Shown: positions 33,153 through 45,996 of the stretch, one piece after another | Numbering within the stretch: position 1 is the first letter of the stretch | Layout: every line of letters starts with the position of its first letter | From: Tillandsia leiboldiana | Lineage: Eukaryota > Streptophyta > Magnoliopsida > Poales > Bromeliaceae | NCBI GenBank assembly: GCA_029204045.2 | Contig: JAQNDB010000312.1 | Location: 1-64,000 of the forward strand | Length of the DNA: 64,000 nt | Reading direction: 5' to 3' | Position numbers and translations under genes: made by a program | Notes under the pieces: generated by a model | The model's database searches: none | Seen by the model: only the letters and a program-made list of their open reading frames with translations | What the model was told of the DNA's origin: nothing

Positions 33153-36100
33153 ATGGCTGAAGGTGGAAACATCAACAGACCCCCGTTTTTCGATGGAACA
33201 AATTATGCCTACTGGAAAGTACGGATGAAAGCATTTCCTATTTCCATCGACGAACGAGTGTGGCAATCTATCGAGTTAGGATGGTCAAATCCAACTGAAG
33301 TTATTGTTGATGTTCACACCATCAAACCTAGGTCTAAATGGACCAAGGAAGAGATAGACTTATCTTCTTACAATGGCAAAGGAATCAATGCTTTATTTAA
33401 TGCCTTGTCTTAAACTGAATTCTCTCGCGTCTCAGCATGTGAGACTGCGAAAGAAATCTGGGAGGTTCTTCAAGTTACACATGAGGGAACTAACCTTGTG
33501 AAGATTCAAAAGCTGCAAATGCTTACGAGCAGATTTGACTCTATTTTCATGGCAGAAAATGAATCATTGACAGACTACTATACACGATTGCAAGACATCG
33601 TAAACACATGTGCTAACTTGGGAGAGAAGATTCCAGAATTTAAAATTGTAAGAAAGATCTTAAGAACTCTTCCTGAAAGATTTCGTTCCAAGGTTACGGC
33701 CATTGAAACTATTAAACACCCGGACGAAATCCGTGTAGAAGAATTAGTTGGTTCATTACAAACATATGAAATGACATTTCCTACTAACTATTCTTTTGGA
33801 AAAGCATCTACTTCTAAGTCTTCAGGTTTTGCGTTGAAAACTACAAAAGAAGAAGACGCGGATTCATCCTCCTCAGGCGATGACGAGAACCTATCTATGG
33901 AGGACTTTGAGAAGCAGCTTGCTCTCTTGACAAGAAATTTTTGCCGAAACTTTCGAAGGGGTAATTCAAGTAAAACTTCATCCTCCAGAAAGTGGAAGAA
34001 AGGCAAAGGTTTTTCAAGCCAAAAGTCAAGAAAGCAAGAAAGTTTTTCAAAGGATAAGAAAAGCTTAGAAGGACAAGTCCAATGCTTCAAGTGCCGAGGA
34101 TACGGCATATCTCAACGGAGTGTCCAAATAAGAATCCGTCCAAGAAGAAGGCCATGCAAGCCGTCACTTGGGATGACACCTCAACGACAAATGAGTCATC
34201 TTCAAGTGATGAAGAGAACAACGCAACGGCATTCCACGCGTCCACATCTTCACCCTTCATATGCTTAATGGCAAGTACATCCGATTCATTGTCCAACTTC
34301 TCCCAGGTTGAAAAAACTGCAACGGACGACGAATCGAGTAACTCTGAAGGTGAAGATTTTTCTCTAGCCTACCACAGACTTTTGAGGGATTCAAAGAAAC
34401 TGGCTAAGCAAAATAAGGGGTTGAGAGGGAGATTGCAGGATCTCGAAGAAGAAGTAAAAAGGGTAACTTCTCTCTCGACCGGTCTTGAAGTGGAAAGGGA
34501 TAACCTGATAAAAGCAAATGCTTCACTTCAAGAGAAAAATGAACATTTCGAGAAGATACATGTAACGATGATTGACAAAGCTGGTTACTTCTTGAAGCTC
34601 TACACCGAGGCCCGACAAGAAAAAATGGAGATGACAAAGACCATTTTCCAACTCAAGGATGATTTAAAGAGATTCTCTTCTAGAAGGAGCAAGTTGGATA
34701 AATTACTTGGTCTTGGTCAAACAAACCGATTCGGCCTCGGATACACTCAAACTGGAGACATTCCTAGTTCGAGTGGAACAGTTTTTGTGCCCCAGTCGGT
34801 AACTCCTCCGACGACGACGGAATTCTCAGCATACAACGACAACAACCCTACCTCACCCTCTTCGGGATCGTCAAGATCAAAGGTATGTTTTCGTTGTGGT
34901 TATATAGGGCACATAAGAAGAAATTGCAAGAATGGAGCGCTAAGATCAAATCAAGCACATCTTGCAACTACTACCAATGAGTTCATTTCTCGCAAATCAA
35001 AGAAGGATCTTTCAAAAGGAAAGAACATTGGTAGTACATCAAACAAGACGACGACGTCAAGGAAAAGCGATGGATCAATCAAGACGCTTTCACCAAAGGT
35101 ATCAACTTCACAATCATTTCCGACGTACTCCAAAACTCAAAAGGTTTGGGTACGCAAAGGTGAAATCTTCCCTTGTCTTGTTGTTCATACTTCTTTACAC
35201 GCTTATGATAATTCGTCTTGGTATTTGGATAGTGGTTGTTCTCGTCACATGACCGGTGACAAAAACAGTTTTCAAACTTTACAGAAAATCTCCGGAGGAC
35301 ATGTTGTTTTCGGAGACGGTCGTTCTTCCAAAATTGTTGGAAAGGGAACAATCGCTATTCCTGAAGGCCCGGTTTTGAACAATGTTTTATTTGTTGAAGG
35401 CCTAAAGATTAACCTCATTAGTATAAGTCAACTTTGTGACAATGGGTTCTCAGTTAATTTTTCTTCTGTAGAATGTGTTGTAAATGATAAGGACCAGGTA
35501 TTCTTTTTAAAAGGGGTTAGATCGGAAAATAATTGCTATGTTGTTTCAAACAAATTTTCTGAAAAATGTAACCTAGTTTCTTTGGATAATGAAACTGTTT
35601 GGCACGAAAGACTAGGTCACATGTATTTTAAAGAACTAGCAAGGATTTCAAATAAGGATGTGGTCAAGGGGGTTCCTAAACTTTTATTTAAAGAAAACAT
35701 TGTGTGTGGTGGTTGTCAAAAGGGAAAACAATCAAGAGTTGCACACAAGAACTTGAACCACGTCGGTACCAAATGGCCCTTGGAATTACTGCATATGGAT
35801 TTAATGGGGCCGATTCGTCAACCATCTTTGGGAGGTAAATGGTATATTTTTCTTTTGGTTGATGATTTCTCTAGGTATTCTTGGGTAACTTTTTTAAAAG
35901 AGAAAGCGGATACTTTCGACTCTTTTCATGAGGTTTGTCATCGTATTATGAATGAAAGAAATGAAAAGATCGTTCGTGTTCGAAGTGATAGAGGTGGAGA
36001 ATTCATTAATTCTAAATTCATTGATTTTTGCACTTCCAATGGGATAAAACATGAATTCTCAGCACCCTATACACCTCAGCAGAATGGTGTTGTTGAGAGC

Positions 36101-38277
36101 AAAAACAGGGTTGTTCAAGAGATGGCGCGTGTGATGCTTCATAGCCGGAATTTACCGTTATATTTTTGGGTTGAAGCTGTGAACACCGCTGTCTATGTAA
36201 TTAATCGAGTGAATTTGCGCCCTGGAACTTTAAATACACCATATGAGCTGTGGTTTAGTAGAAAACCGAATATCAAATATTTTCGTATCTTTGGGAGTCG
36301 ATGTTTTATTCTGCGTGATCGCGAAAACCTTGGTAAGTTCGACTCTCGAAGCGACGAAGGAATTTTCATGGGTTATTCTACTAACAGTAGAGCATATCGG
36401 GTATTTAACTTGGAATCTAAAACGATGATAGAATCTATAAATGTTAAAGTAGATAAAGCTTTCCACTTTGCATCTGATAAATCTACCCTTGATATGTCTC
36501 TTGATGATGATACTCCTGTAAATGCATCTTCTCGTAATAACTCTTTTAATAAAGTTGATGCATCTAATGGTTCTTCAAGTGTATCTAATGTGCAGGAATT
36601 ATCACATGTACCTCCGACTACTCCATTACCGCAAACGTTACGCATCTCCAAGGATCATCCGGAATCTAACATTATTGGAGACCCACAAGAAGGAGTTAGA
36701 ACTCGGAGACAGTTGGTTTGTGGAGTCGCATGCTACGTCTCCATGATTGAACCAAAGAACATCGATGAAGCTCTTCAGGATGACTACTGGATTGAAGCTA
36801 TGCAGGAAGAGCTCCATCAGTTCGAACGAAACAAAGTCTGGGAATTAACAAAGCCTCCAAAGCAACACAACGTGATTGGTACTAAATGGATTTTCAAGAA
36901 TAAGAAGAACGAGGATGGTACCATCATCAGGAATAAAGCACGCTTAGTTGCTCAAGGCTACTCTCAAATAAAAGGTATAGACTTTGATGAAACGTTCGCC
37001 CCGGTAGCTAGACTCGAGTCAATTCGTATTTTATTCGCTATTGCTTGTCATTTTAAAATCAAACTCTTTCAAATGGACGTCAAGAGCGCATTTTTAAATG
37101 GGTTTTTAAATGAGGAAGTTTATGTGGCTCAACCGAAAGGTTTTGTAGACTGTAAACAACCTAACCATGTTTTTCGTTTGAAAAAGGCTCTTTACGGTCT
37201 AAAACAAGCACCGCGAGCGTGGTACGAAAGGTTGACAAAGCACCTATTAGAAAAGGGCTATACTCAAGGGGGAGCTGACCGGACTCTCTTTGTGAAGCAT
37301 TATCAGAATAATTTCATTGTGGCACAAATCTATGTCGATGACATTGTATTTGGGGCAACTAGAGACAATGATGCTTCTAAATTCGCTGAAACCATGGAAA
37401 GCGAATTTGAGATGTCGATGATGGGCGAACTGACATACTTTCTTGGATTGCAATGAAACTAAATGATGATGGCATCCATTTGTGTCAATCCAAGTATGCA
37501 AGGGAGTTGGTGAAGAAATTCGATTTAGAAAACTCTAAAGATTTTCCAACTCCTATGTGAACTAGCAATAAGGGATTAGGAAGTAAATCTCTTAGTGAGA
37601 GTGTAGACGAGAAGCTTTATCGCAGCATGATAGGAAGTCTACTCTATCTTACAGCTAGTCGCCTGGATATATCCTTTAGTGTTGGGATTTGCGCGAGATA
37701 TCAATCAGCACCAAAGGAGGTTCACCTGAAAGAGGTGAAAAGGATCATCCGGTACATCAAAGGAACTTTGAATTTTGGAATTTGGTATCCTATGGGAACA
37801 ATGCTTGACATTATAGGATATTCAGATGCCGATTGGACAGGATCTGTGGATGATCGGAAGAGCACGAGTGGTGCATGTTTTTATCTTGGCCATTGCCTTG
37901 TTGCATGGCATAGTAAAAAGCAAAACTACATTGCACTCTCGACTGCCGAAGCGGAATATATTTCAGCAGGTAGTTGTTCAACCCAACTCATTTGGATGAA
38001 AAGTGTGTTGAGCGACTTCCGAATTTCAGCAACTTCGGTAACGATTCTTTGTGACAACTCAAGTGCTATAAATATTTCAAAAAATCCTGTATTGCACTCG
38101 AGAACAAAACATATTGAACTTAGATATCATTTTCTAAGAGAGCTAGTTGAATCAAATATTCTTCAAATCTCCTACATTTCAACTGAGGATCAATTAGCTG
38201 ACATCTTAACAAACCCCTTGGATCTAAAACGATTTATTCATTTGCGTAAGGCAATTGGAATGCTTTCCTTGAAATAA
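33153..38277 (+). pseudogene. gag-pol: B gag-pol, disabled by stops and frameshifts
   Basis: Same order as A. Lesions: TAA at 33411-33413 (A has CAA); a one-base deletion near 34108 inside the first CCHC knuckle, moving the frame; a one-base loss near 37456 just after TYFLGLQ; a TGA near 37558. Intact stretches are 33498-34268 (gag), 34082-37456 (second knuckle, protease DSG, integrase, RT with YVDD) and 37627-38277 (RNase H). The integrase glutamate is kept although the next residue is Ser instead of Arg. Could not make a full polyprotein. Confidence 0.93.
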
Positions 38278-39213
38278 TTCCTTTTGAAATCATTGCTTAG
38301 GTTAGGTTTTGTTTTTGTGTTTTTGTTCATTATCTATGCTTAGACAAAGAACATTAATTGAGCATGTGTATTATTGACTTTAATAGCATCTTTTCGTTTA
38401 TTTAGAAATTTATTATGCTTTGGATATCATAATAATTCATTTGATGCAATGATCATTTATGTCAATTAAATCATCTTTGTTTTGATCAAAGTCAATTTCT
38501 CTCTCAAATGATCTCTTGGTTTAGTTTTTATCTTATTTGACAATTGAGTCGAGTATGAAATTGAGATCAATTTTTGGTTGAATACTTTATATTTTAAATA
38601 ATTGATAGCCAATTGAGGGGGAGTCAAAGAAAAAGTGTTATGCTCAAAAGATGTGGAAAGAGTTACAGCCCAATGAGGAGTGTGAAAACTACCACCACAT
38701 GGAGGAAAGTGCTACCACCTCGGTCGTCCGAGTACTGTGTGCAGCTACCACATGTATACCATGCATGGTTGTTCGAGTTGATTAAATAAAATGCTTTTTG
38801 GAATACTTGACTCTGTCAAATTCCATGGTTGGTATAAGGTGGGGATTTTATTGAAAGATGCTCAAAGAGCCACTCATTACAATAATTTGACTAGATATAT
38901 TATCTAACTTATCTGGGATTTCAAATATCTATTGATCTTGGTATTTCATTTTCTTTACCAAATTGATGATTTGATAAAGGCATTACTCATAAGATCATGT
39001 TAGATGTGATTGAAGTTGTTCAACTTTAAGCGATTTAATTTTTATAAATTTTCGTTTCATTTGTTGGATATTGTTGATAGATTTAACATAATCTATTTCT
39101 CATGACATGAAACGATGATTTTTATTTAAAGTTGTCATGCATAAGTGCTTACAATCTTTTTCTGGATTTTCTAGAATTTTTTGGAATTTTTCTGAAGAAA
39201 AAGTTTGGAGCCG
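38278..39213 (+). other. Spacer between pol and ORF2 promoter of B
   Basis: Noncoding, homologous to 26134-27076. It contains the conserved internal polypurine stretch TTGAGGGGGAGTC at about 38614-38626. Confidence 0.7.
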
Positions 39214-39322
39214 ATCCGAACTGGACAAGCCGATCCGGATCCTGAACGCAGGTATTTCCTGCGGGTAGTCGATCCGGACTGGATTCACGATCCGATCCGG
39301 ACCGCGGCTAGGGTTTTATATA
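39214..39322 (+). promoter_or_regulatory. Internal ORF2 promoter of B
   Basis: Sites start at 39214 (ATCCGAAC), 39233 (ATCCGGAT), 39272 and 39295 (both ATCCGGAC), spacing 19 and 23 bp, then TATATA at 39317-39322. One pair fewer than in A. The ATCCGGAC form matches the drift in B's own LTR. Confidence 0.7.
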
Positions 39323-39439
39323 GAACAAAAGGGTTTTGATTTCTTTTTACTTCAATCTTTTGTTCCTAAGTCTCCAGAGCTTCTCTCTCTAGAATTTATC
39401 CATTTTGGAGGCTTCCAAACTCAAGTTCTTCGATTCTAA

Positions 39440-39823
39440 GTAAGTTTTCTTGATCAAAATCTCAGTTTTTCACAGTTTTTTATGTTTTTCCTCAAAACGT
39501 GATGAAAATTTTGTATCTTTTTCGTTTTGGATTGGTTTTTGATCAAATTTCTTTTGAAATAAGAACTCTGGGAAGATTAGTTTTGATTATATGCTAGGTA
39601 TTCTCCTGATTAACGGATTTTTAGGCTTCGATTTCTAAAATTTTGGTTTTAGGGCATATAATAGGAATTTTTGAAAATCATGGGTTTGATCTATTTTTAA
39701 AATTCTTTTTGGAAAACTAATTTGATTCTTAGTCTCTCTACATGATAATGATTGTTTAGGTACAAATTTTCAAATTTTTGAAAATAAACAATTTTTCTCG
39801 TGTTCTTGAGTATTGCTCACAGT
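39440..39823 (+). other. Predicted leader intron of B ORF2 (384 nt)
   Basis: Donor A|GTAAGTTTT at 39440, acceptor GCTCACAG| ending at 39823. Same length as in A although the sequences have diverged. Confidence 0.68.
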
Positions 39824-39853
39824 CTTTTCCATTATCTGAGCACGAGTAGCAAA

Positions 39854-40414
39854 ATGGTTTTTGCTTGGATTATTGCGCTCATTGTAGCATTGGTGGGAAC
39901 TCGAGCATCTGTCAAAAAGGAACAAGCTGAAGCAAGTCAGGAGAAGATAAACACTGTTCCTCAAGCTGAGTCAGAATCAGAGGATGAAGAGGATTGGGAA
40001 ATATTTTGTAAAGAATCAAAACAAGCGATGGATGACGAAGATAGGTTCTATCTAGAGGAAAAGAAGCTGACAACGTCTTCCTCGACAACCAAACATCCCA
40101 CAAGGAGCAAGAATTCGAGAAGCAGAGGAACTCAGTTTAATGAACCACCTGCCAGAGAACGCTCTCTGCCTAGAGAATCTCCAAATAAACCTTCAGCATC
40201 CGCACAATCTCCTTCTTCCTCCAAAAGAATAACCACAAAAGCTGATATACTGTCTATGCAACGAGCACAAAGGAGAATGTCTGAAGCACAAGAAAGAATG
40301 TCGGCTGATATTCACAAGATGAAAAAGAACTGCTCCAAATTATCAAAAATGCTTAAAGGGATTCTACACAAACTGGACTGCAGTAGCTCAGAAGGATCAG
40401 AGTCTGACACTTGA
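39854..40414 (+). CDS. B ORF2, short form without central domain
   Basis: 186 residues from the ATG at 39854. It keeps the hydrophobic start (MVFAWIIALIVALVGTR), an acidic linker (ESESEDEEDWEIF), a basic Ser-rich middle, a coiled coil with repeated MQRAQRRM / AQERM and the acidic tail CSSSEGSESDT. The conserved domain of A (about 138-360) is absent, with no frameshift at the join. Either an in-frame deletion or a naturally short family variant. The frame is open while B gag-pol is broken. Function unknown. Confidence 0.75.
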   Translation: MVFAWIIALIVALVGTRASVKKEQAEASQEKINTVPQAESESEDEEDWEIFCKESKQAMDDEDRFYLEEKKLTTSSSTTKHPTRSKNSRSRGTQFNEPPARERSLPRESPNKPSASAQSPSSSKRITTKADILSMQRAQRRMSEAQERMSADIHKMKKNCSKLSKMLKGILHKLDCSSSEGSESDT

Positions 40415-40782
40415 ACTTCCTTCTAACATATCGTTTTGTTGTGCAGGCTTAGTTTTCAGTTTTTCTTAGGTCTCTGATTTTTCTTGTTTTAGTACTTTTC
40501 ACCACTCCGTTTTGTAATTGTTTGGCTTCTTTTGTGACAAAAAGGGGGAGAGAGAGATGAACAATGGTTTGTGAGAAGAACGTTAAACTTTGAACAACTT
40601 TGAACCTTGAAAGGTAAGTATCACAACTTTTGGTTTTGTATTGTGATTGCATGCATGTCTCGACTAACTATTCGACTAACTATTTGGGCATGTAATATTA
40701 CTAACAAGTTGTTTGATTACTAACAAAGTTATGACATTTGGAATTTTATTGCTTAGAAGATATGTCGATGTTTGATTGTGAT
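40415..40782 (+). other. B 3' untranslated region, left part
   Basis: No gene. Holds polypurine AAAAAGGGGGAGAGAG at about 40529-40545 and a TCGACTAACTATTCGACTAAC direct repeat region near 40660. Cut by C; resumes at 51935. Confidence 0.7.
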
Positions 40783-40787
40783 CTTAT
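40783..40787. other. Target-site duplication of C, left (CTTAT)
   Basis: CTTAT precedes C at 40788 and recurs at 51930-51934. Confidence 0.95.
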
Positions 40788-42138
40788 TGTTGGGTTATAT
40801 GTAATAAGGATCTAAATAGGGGAAAAAACACCTAGAGGGGGGTGAATAGGTGTAAACGTATAAACACTCAAAAATCGTTGCGATAAAAACCCAATGCGGA
40901 AATAAAAAATAACTCGCAAGATTTTTACGTGGAAAACTCCATCACCGGAGTAAAAAACCACTGGACCGATAACACGGCAGAAATCCACTAGAATTAAAAC
41001 ACGTACAAGGTGATTTACCGTACACACTTACGACTCAACCTTTTCCATACGCTACTAGAGGATCTTCTCCGCTCGCTCCGCGACGCTTCTCGAATCCACG
41101 ATCTGCGCCCAACGCCGAATCCACGGCGTCCAACGTCGAATCCACGACGTCCGACCGAGTCCACGGTCTTCACACAATAGCACCCTTCGAATCCATGAAC
41201 GTGCCTCGCTCCGAATCCACGAGAGCGGTTGAACCTTGAATCCACAAGGACACGCGAATCCACGCACCGATTTTTGGGGTAAATCGTTGTTTTTGGTGGT
41301 GATGATCCGCCGAATACTTAGATCAAAGATAGATCGGAAATACCATCTAAGTATTCATTAGTTTGATTCAACTCAAGATGTGAGTATGAAAACCTAGAAT
41401 CAAACTAATCAATATAGATGAAGAAACATAGAGTATTCTCTAATGATTTCCTTTCTTCTCTATATATGGATCTAGAGCCGTATAAGATGATACAAGAATA
41501 TGACGGCTATTTCGATTCTTTTTGGATTAACCCTAGAAAAAGAGTCATAGGGTCTATTTATAGGTTAGAAACCCTAGGAAGGAGATAAGAATCAAAAACC
41601 TAACATTTCTGGAAATTTTACGGACGGCGATCCGGATCGGATTAGCTGTGATCCGGATCGTCGTAACGAGTCAGGCAATTCCAGAAAAACGAAGGTTCGG
41701 GATCCGGATCGAAGTGCTTGATCCGGATCGTTCATACAGTTCACCAAACATCAACGTTCGGGATCCGGATTGCGAAGCCTGATCCGGATCGTTCAAGGAA
41801 GATGGTAAACTCAGTGTTCGGGATCCGGATCAAGAGAGGCTACGATCCGGATTGAACTGGTGTATGAACGAACCACCTTCGGGATCCGGATCGAACAACC
41901 TGATCCGGATCCTGAACATGTCCCAAGTCCAGTTTTTTATTTTTATGCAATGAAAGATTCTTCCAAGTGTTTCTACACTACAAGAAGTATTCGGATCACA
42001 CAAAATCTTTAGTTAAACATACCTGATCCTTTTGAATTCTTCTTTCTTGAGATTGAGTTAAATGATCCAACTTTCTTCACCTTCAATCTTCAAGACTTGA
42101 GACTTTCACGAAACTACGCCAACTCAAATTCTGTAACA
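40788..42138 (-). repeat. C 3' LTR
   Basis: Minus-strand LTR. Hairpin row at about 41083-41270 and the palindrome array at about 41630-41915 are both present. Confidence 0.95.
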
Positions 42139-42150
42139 ATCTCCCCCTTT
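42139..42150 (-). promoter_or_regulatory. Polypurine tract of C
   Basis: Minus-strand AAAGGGGGAGAT directly before the LTR. Confidence 0.9.
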
Positions 42151-42907
42151 GGCGGTTTCGTGACAAAACACAGATCCACTAAAGAAAATTCAAAAAGATA
42201 TTTTTGTTGCTATCACCATACAACAAAAATTTACAATGGAGATCCAAAAATTTAAAAACATGAGATAAACTCCTAAAACAGACTCTAGACTTAGACATCT
42301 GTACTCTCTGCACAAAGAAATCATTCTTGACAAAAAGAGATCGTTAGATACCTCAAGAATATTTAGCATTCAAAACCTAGTACAGAGATAGAGTTTATCT
42401 GATCATCATGACATTTGAGAATTCAGATATGTAAGAGAATCATAGTCAAAAACCAACATATCTTCTATGCAATCAAAAACCAAATGTCACAAAGTGTTAG
42501 TCCAACATCAACTTGTTAGTCATATTACATGCCCAAATAGTTAGTCGAATAGTTAGTAGAGACATGCATACAAATCACAAGATAAAAACCAAAGTTGAGG
42601 TTGAAGTGATACTTACCTTGATGTATACAAAATTTTCACATCAGCATTGTTCAAGTTCTCAGTCATCATTGTACCTTGATGTATACAAAATTTTCACATC
42701 ATCATCATTGTTCATTGTTCTCTAAACTCTCTCCCCCTTTTTGTCACAAACAAAGCCAAAATTACAAAAATTTAAGGAGAGTTAAAAATTCCAACGAAAA
42801 TGTTCCGAAGTTTAAGAACTAGAACTAAGAGTAAGTCCTAAAAAGAAAAACTGAAAAACCTGCACAAGAAAAGGTTAGAAATCTGAAGTTCCTGTATAAT
42901 AGAATTG
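42151..42907 (-). other. C 3' untranslated region
   Basis: No gene. A duplicated block with core CCTTGATGTATACAAAATTT occurs at about 42618 and 42672. A second polypurine stretch (plus CTCTCCCCCTTTTTGTC) lies at about 42729-42745. Confidence 0.7.
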
Positions 42908-44358
42908 TTAGACAGACTCGGAGTCTTCAGCGCTCGTGCAGCCCATCTTTGAGAACATCTTTTTCACCAGCTTGTTCATTGAATTGACCTTCTTAGTTAA
43001 GGTAATATGAGCTGCCGTGATGAGCTCCAGCTCATTGGAAATTCTCGTCTGTGCCTTTGAAATCTGTTCCTGCTCAAAAGACAATCGTTGTTGTTCTTTG
43101 TAGATGGATGAGACTGATGCTTCATCCGCTGGTGTGGGTGCTGGTTGTGATGGTGACGCGGAAGAGTTGCTGCCGGTGCAGAGGTTGTCGCTTGTTGTCG
43201 GCGAGGAGGTATGAAGGGTTCATCTGGCTTCGTCGAGAGAGACTTTACAATTGTTGTTTCATTGATCGTTCCTAGACTGTGCATATAGGAGCTCGCATTT
43301 GTGTCAGCTTTAAATTTGCGAAGAATGCGCATGATGATCATTGGATAAGGTAGTCTCTCAGAAGGATGAGCATGCTCCACATATCGCGCCATCTTTGTCC
43401 AGATGATGTAAGGAATGGTTAGGTTAGCTCCCATTGCTGCTGTGGGGTTTCCAAGTAGATAAAGGAATATCATTCTCTCCCACCGAAGAACCTTTGTGTT
43501 CATGTTTGGAATGACATTATAACAAACAATTAAGTTTAAGAAGCGGTACTCTGGTCGTAGTTCTTTCGAGAAAACGGAGTTTCCTGTCGACCGAGTATTT
43601 GGAAGACAGATTCCATCAACTACCACTCTCCAGGAGTAGGTGTTGAAGACTTGATTCTTCAGGTAATGAGTGCCATCGGCTCGGGCGTCCATCCCTAATA
43701 CCTCTCCAATCAGTTGGGGGGTCACTTTGATCTTAACATTCTTAACCAATGTTTGAAAGTCTCGGCGTCCGCTCTCCTGATCAACTAAATAACAAGCATT
43801 CTGATAAAACATTCTCACTGAGTGAAGACAATACCCAATGGTCTCCGGGAAGTCGCAAATGGGGGCAAGACCTATCTGGTCAAACAAAATCCCAAATGTC
43901 CGAGAACGCTCTTTTAAGGCTTTTACATCAACATGCCTTTCTCCAATGCATTCCCTGTTTTCAAATTCCTTTATTCTAGCCGAGCTGATAAAGTCTTGAG
44001 GAGTTGCTTGGCTAGCAGCTGGTTGCTCAATGGAGATTCCCCGAGCACTCCCTCTCTTGCGAGCAACACTCTTTCTTCTTGTCTTCCCAGAAGTTTCTTC
44101 CATTGGAGCTTTCCCTTTTTCAGCAGCAGTAGGCGGAGCCTTCGATGTTTCCGCAGGCGCTTTTCCCTTTGAAGCAGTGGGAACAGTCGTTGCTTCAACC
44201 TGCAGTTCATCCCAGTCAATTGATTCCGTTTCAGATTCTGTATCGGAATCATCTTTAGATTTCTTCGTTTTCTTAGCCTTCTTAGCCCTCTTGGGCTTGA
44301 CAGTGTCTCTCGTATGTACCATAGCAGCAAGTAGGAAAACAATCCAAGTGATCACCAT
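42908..44358 (-). pseudogene. C ORF2, full domain with a C-terminal frameshift
   Basis: Starts at ATG 44358. Hydrophobic N-terminus MVITWIVFLLAAMVHTR, Lys-rich patch (KRAKKAKKTKKSK), acidic DTESETES, then the same conserved domain as A (FPETIGYCLHSVRMFY, VTPQLIGEVLGMD, RWERMIFLYLLG). The first frame runs to a stop at 42997. Near 43160-43175 the reading frame changes: the coiled coil and tail continue in another frame (EASVSSIYKEQQRL ... CTSAEDSESV) to a stop at 42908. Up to the shift the protein is well conserved with A, which suggests past selection on it. Role unknown. Confidence 0.82.
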
Positions 44359-44387
44359 TGCTATTGGTTTCTTGATAAAAAGAAATC

Positions 44388-44773
44388 CTGTGTGCAACAA
44401 CTCAAGAACACGAAAAAAATTGTTAATTTTCAAAAATTTGAAAAATTGTACCCAAACAATCATAATCATGTAGAGAGACTAAGAATCAAATTAGTTTTGC
44501 AAAAAGGACTTTTAAAAATAGATCAATTGCATGATTTTCGAAAATCCTTATTATATGCCCTAAAACCGAAATTTTAGAAATCGAAGTCTAAAAATCCGTT
44601 AATCAGGAGAATACCTAGCATATAATCAAAACTAATCTACTCAGAGTTCTTATTTCAAAAGAAATTTGATCAAAAACCATCCACAAACAAAATTGATCAA
44701 AGAATTTCATCACGTTTGAGGAAGAAAAGAGAAAAACGGTGAAAAAACCGAGATTTTGATCAATAAAACTTAC
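44388..44773 (-). other. Predicted leader intron of C ORF2 (386 nt)
   Basis: Minus strand: donor CCAA|GTAAGTTTT at 44773, acceptor GCACACAG| at 44388. Position and length as in A and B. Confidence 0.68.
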
Positions 44774-44889
44774 TTGGAGTTGAAGAACTTGAGTTTGAAA
44801 GCTTCCAAGAAGGGTGAAATCTAGAGAGAGAAGCTCTGGAAACTTTGGAACAAAAGATTGGAGTAAGAGAAATCAAAACCCTTTTGTTC

Positions 44890-45057
44890 TTTATAAAACC
44901 CTAGCCGCGATTCGGATCAGACCATGCTTGCGATCCGGATCGGCTACCCGCAGTGAGAAACTGCATACGGGATCCGGATCGGCAGGTCCAATCCGGATCG
45001 TCAGCCCGCAGAAGAATACCTGCGTTCGGGATCCGGATCATCTTGCCCGATCCGGAT
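44890..45057 (-). promoter_or_regulatory. Internal ORF2 promoter of C
   Basis: Six TCCGGA-type sites in pairs (one decayed to ATTCGGAT) followed on the minus strand by TATAAA at 44895-44890. Matches A at 27077-27243. Confidence 0.72.
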
Positions 45058-45996
45058 CGGCTCCAACTTTTTCTTTAGAAAATTTTAGAGAAATTCAAGA
45101 AAAACCAGAAAAAGATTGTAAGCACAAATGTGTATCAACTTTAAACAAAAATCATCGTTTCATACAACAAGAATTAGATTATGCCAAATCTATCAATAAT
45201 ATCCAAAAATGAAACGAAAATTTTCAAAAATTAAATCCCTTAAAGTTGAACACCTTCAATTACATCTAACTTGATCTTATGAGTAATGCCTTTATCAAAT
45301 CATCAATTCAGTAAAGAAAATGAAATACAAAGATCAATAGATGTTTGAAATCCCAAATATAGTAGATAATGTATCTAGACAATCTGTTGAAGAGAGTGGC
45401 TCTTTGAGCATCTTTCTTTAAAAACCCACCTTATACCAACCTTGAAATTTGACGGAGTCAAGTATTTCAACATGCATTTTTCATAATCAAAAATTTGAAC
45501 AACCATGCTTGGTATACATGTGGTAGCTGCATACAATACTCGGACGACCGAGGTGGTAGCTCTTTCCTCCATGTGGTAGTAGTTTTCACACTCCTCATTG
45601 GGATGTAACTCTTTCCACATCTTTTGAGCATTTTACTTTCTTTGACTCCCCCTCAATTGGCTATCAATTATTTAAGATATAAAGTATTCAACCAAAAATT
45701 GATCTCGATTTCATACTCGACTAAGCAGTCAAATAAGATAATGACTATACCAAGAGATCATTGAGAGAGAGAAATTGACTTTGATCACTCAGAAGATGAT
45801 TTAATTAACATAAATGATCATTGCAACAGTGAAATATTATGATGGCAAAAGCATAATAAATTTCTAAATGTGCGAAAAGATGCAATTAAAGTCAATTATG
45901 ATCTATGCTCAATTAATGTCCTATGTACAAACATAGATAATGAACAAAACAAAACAAAAACAAAACCTATCCTAAGCAAAGGTTTCAAAAAGAAGT
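45058..45996 (-). other. Spacer between pol and ORF2 promoter of C
   Basis: Noncoding, homologous to 26134-27076. It contains the internal polypurine stretch (plus GACTCCCCCTCAATTGG at about 45645-45661). Confidence 0.7.
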
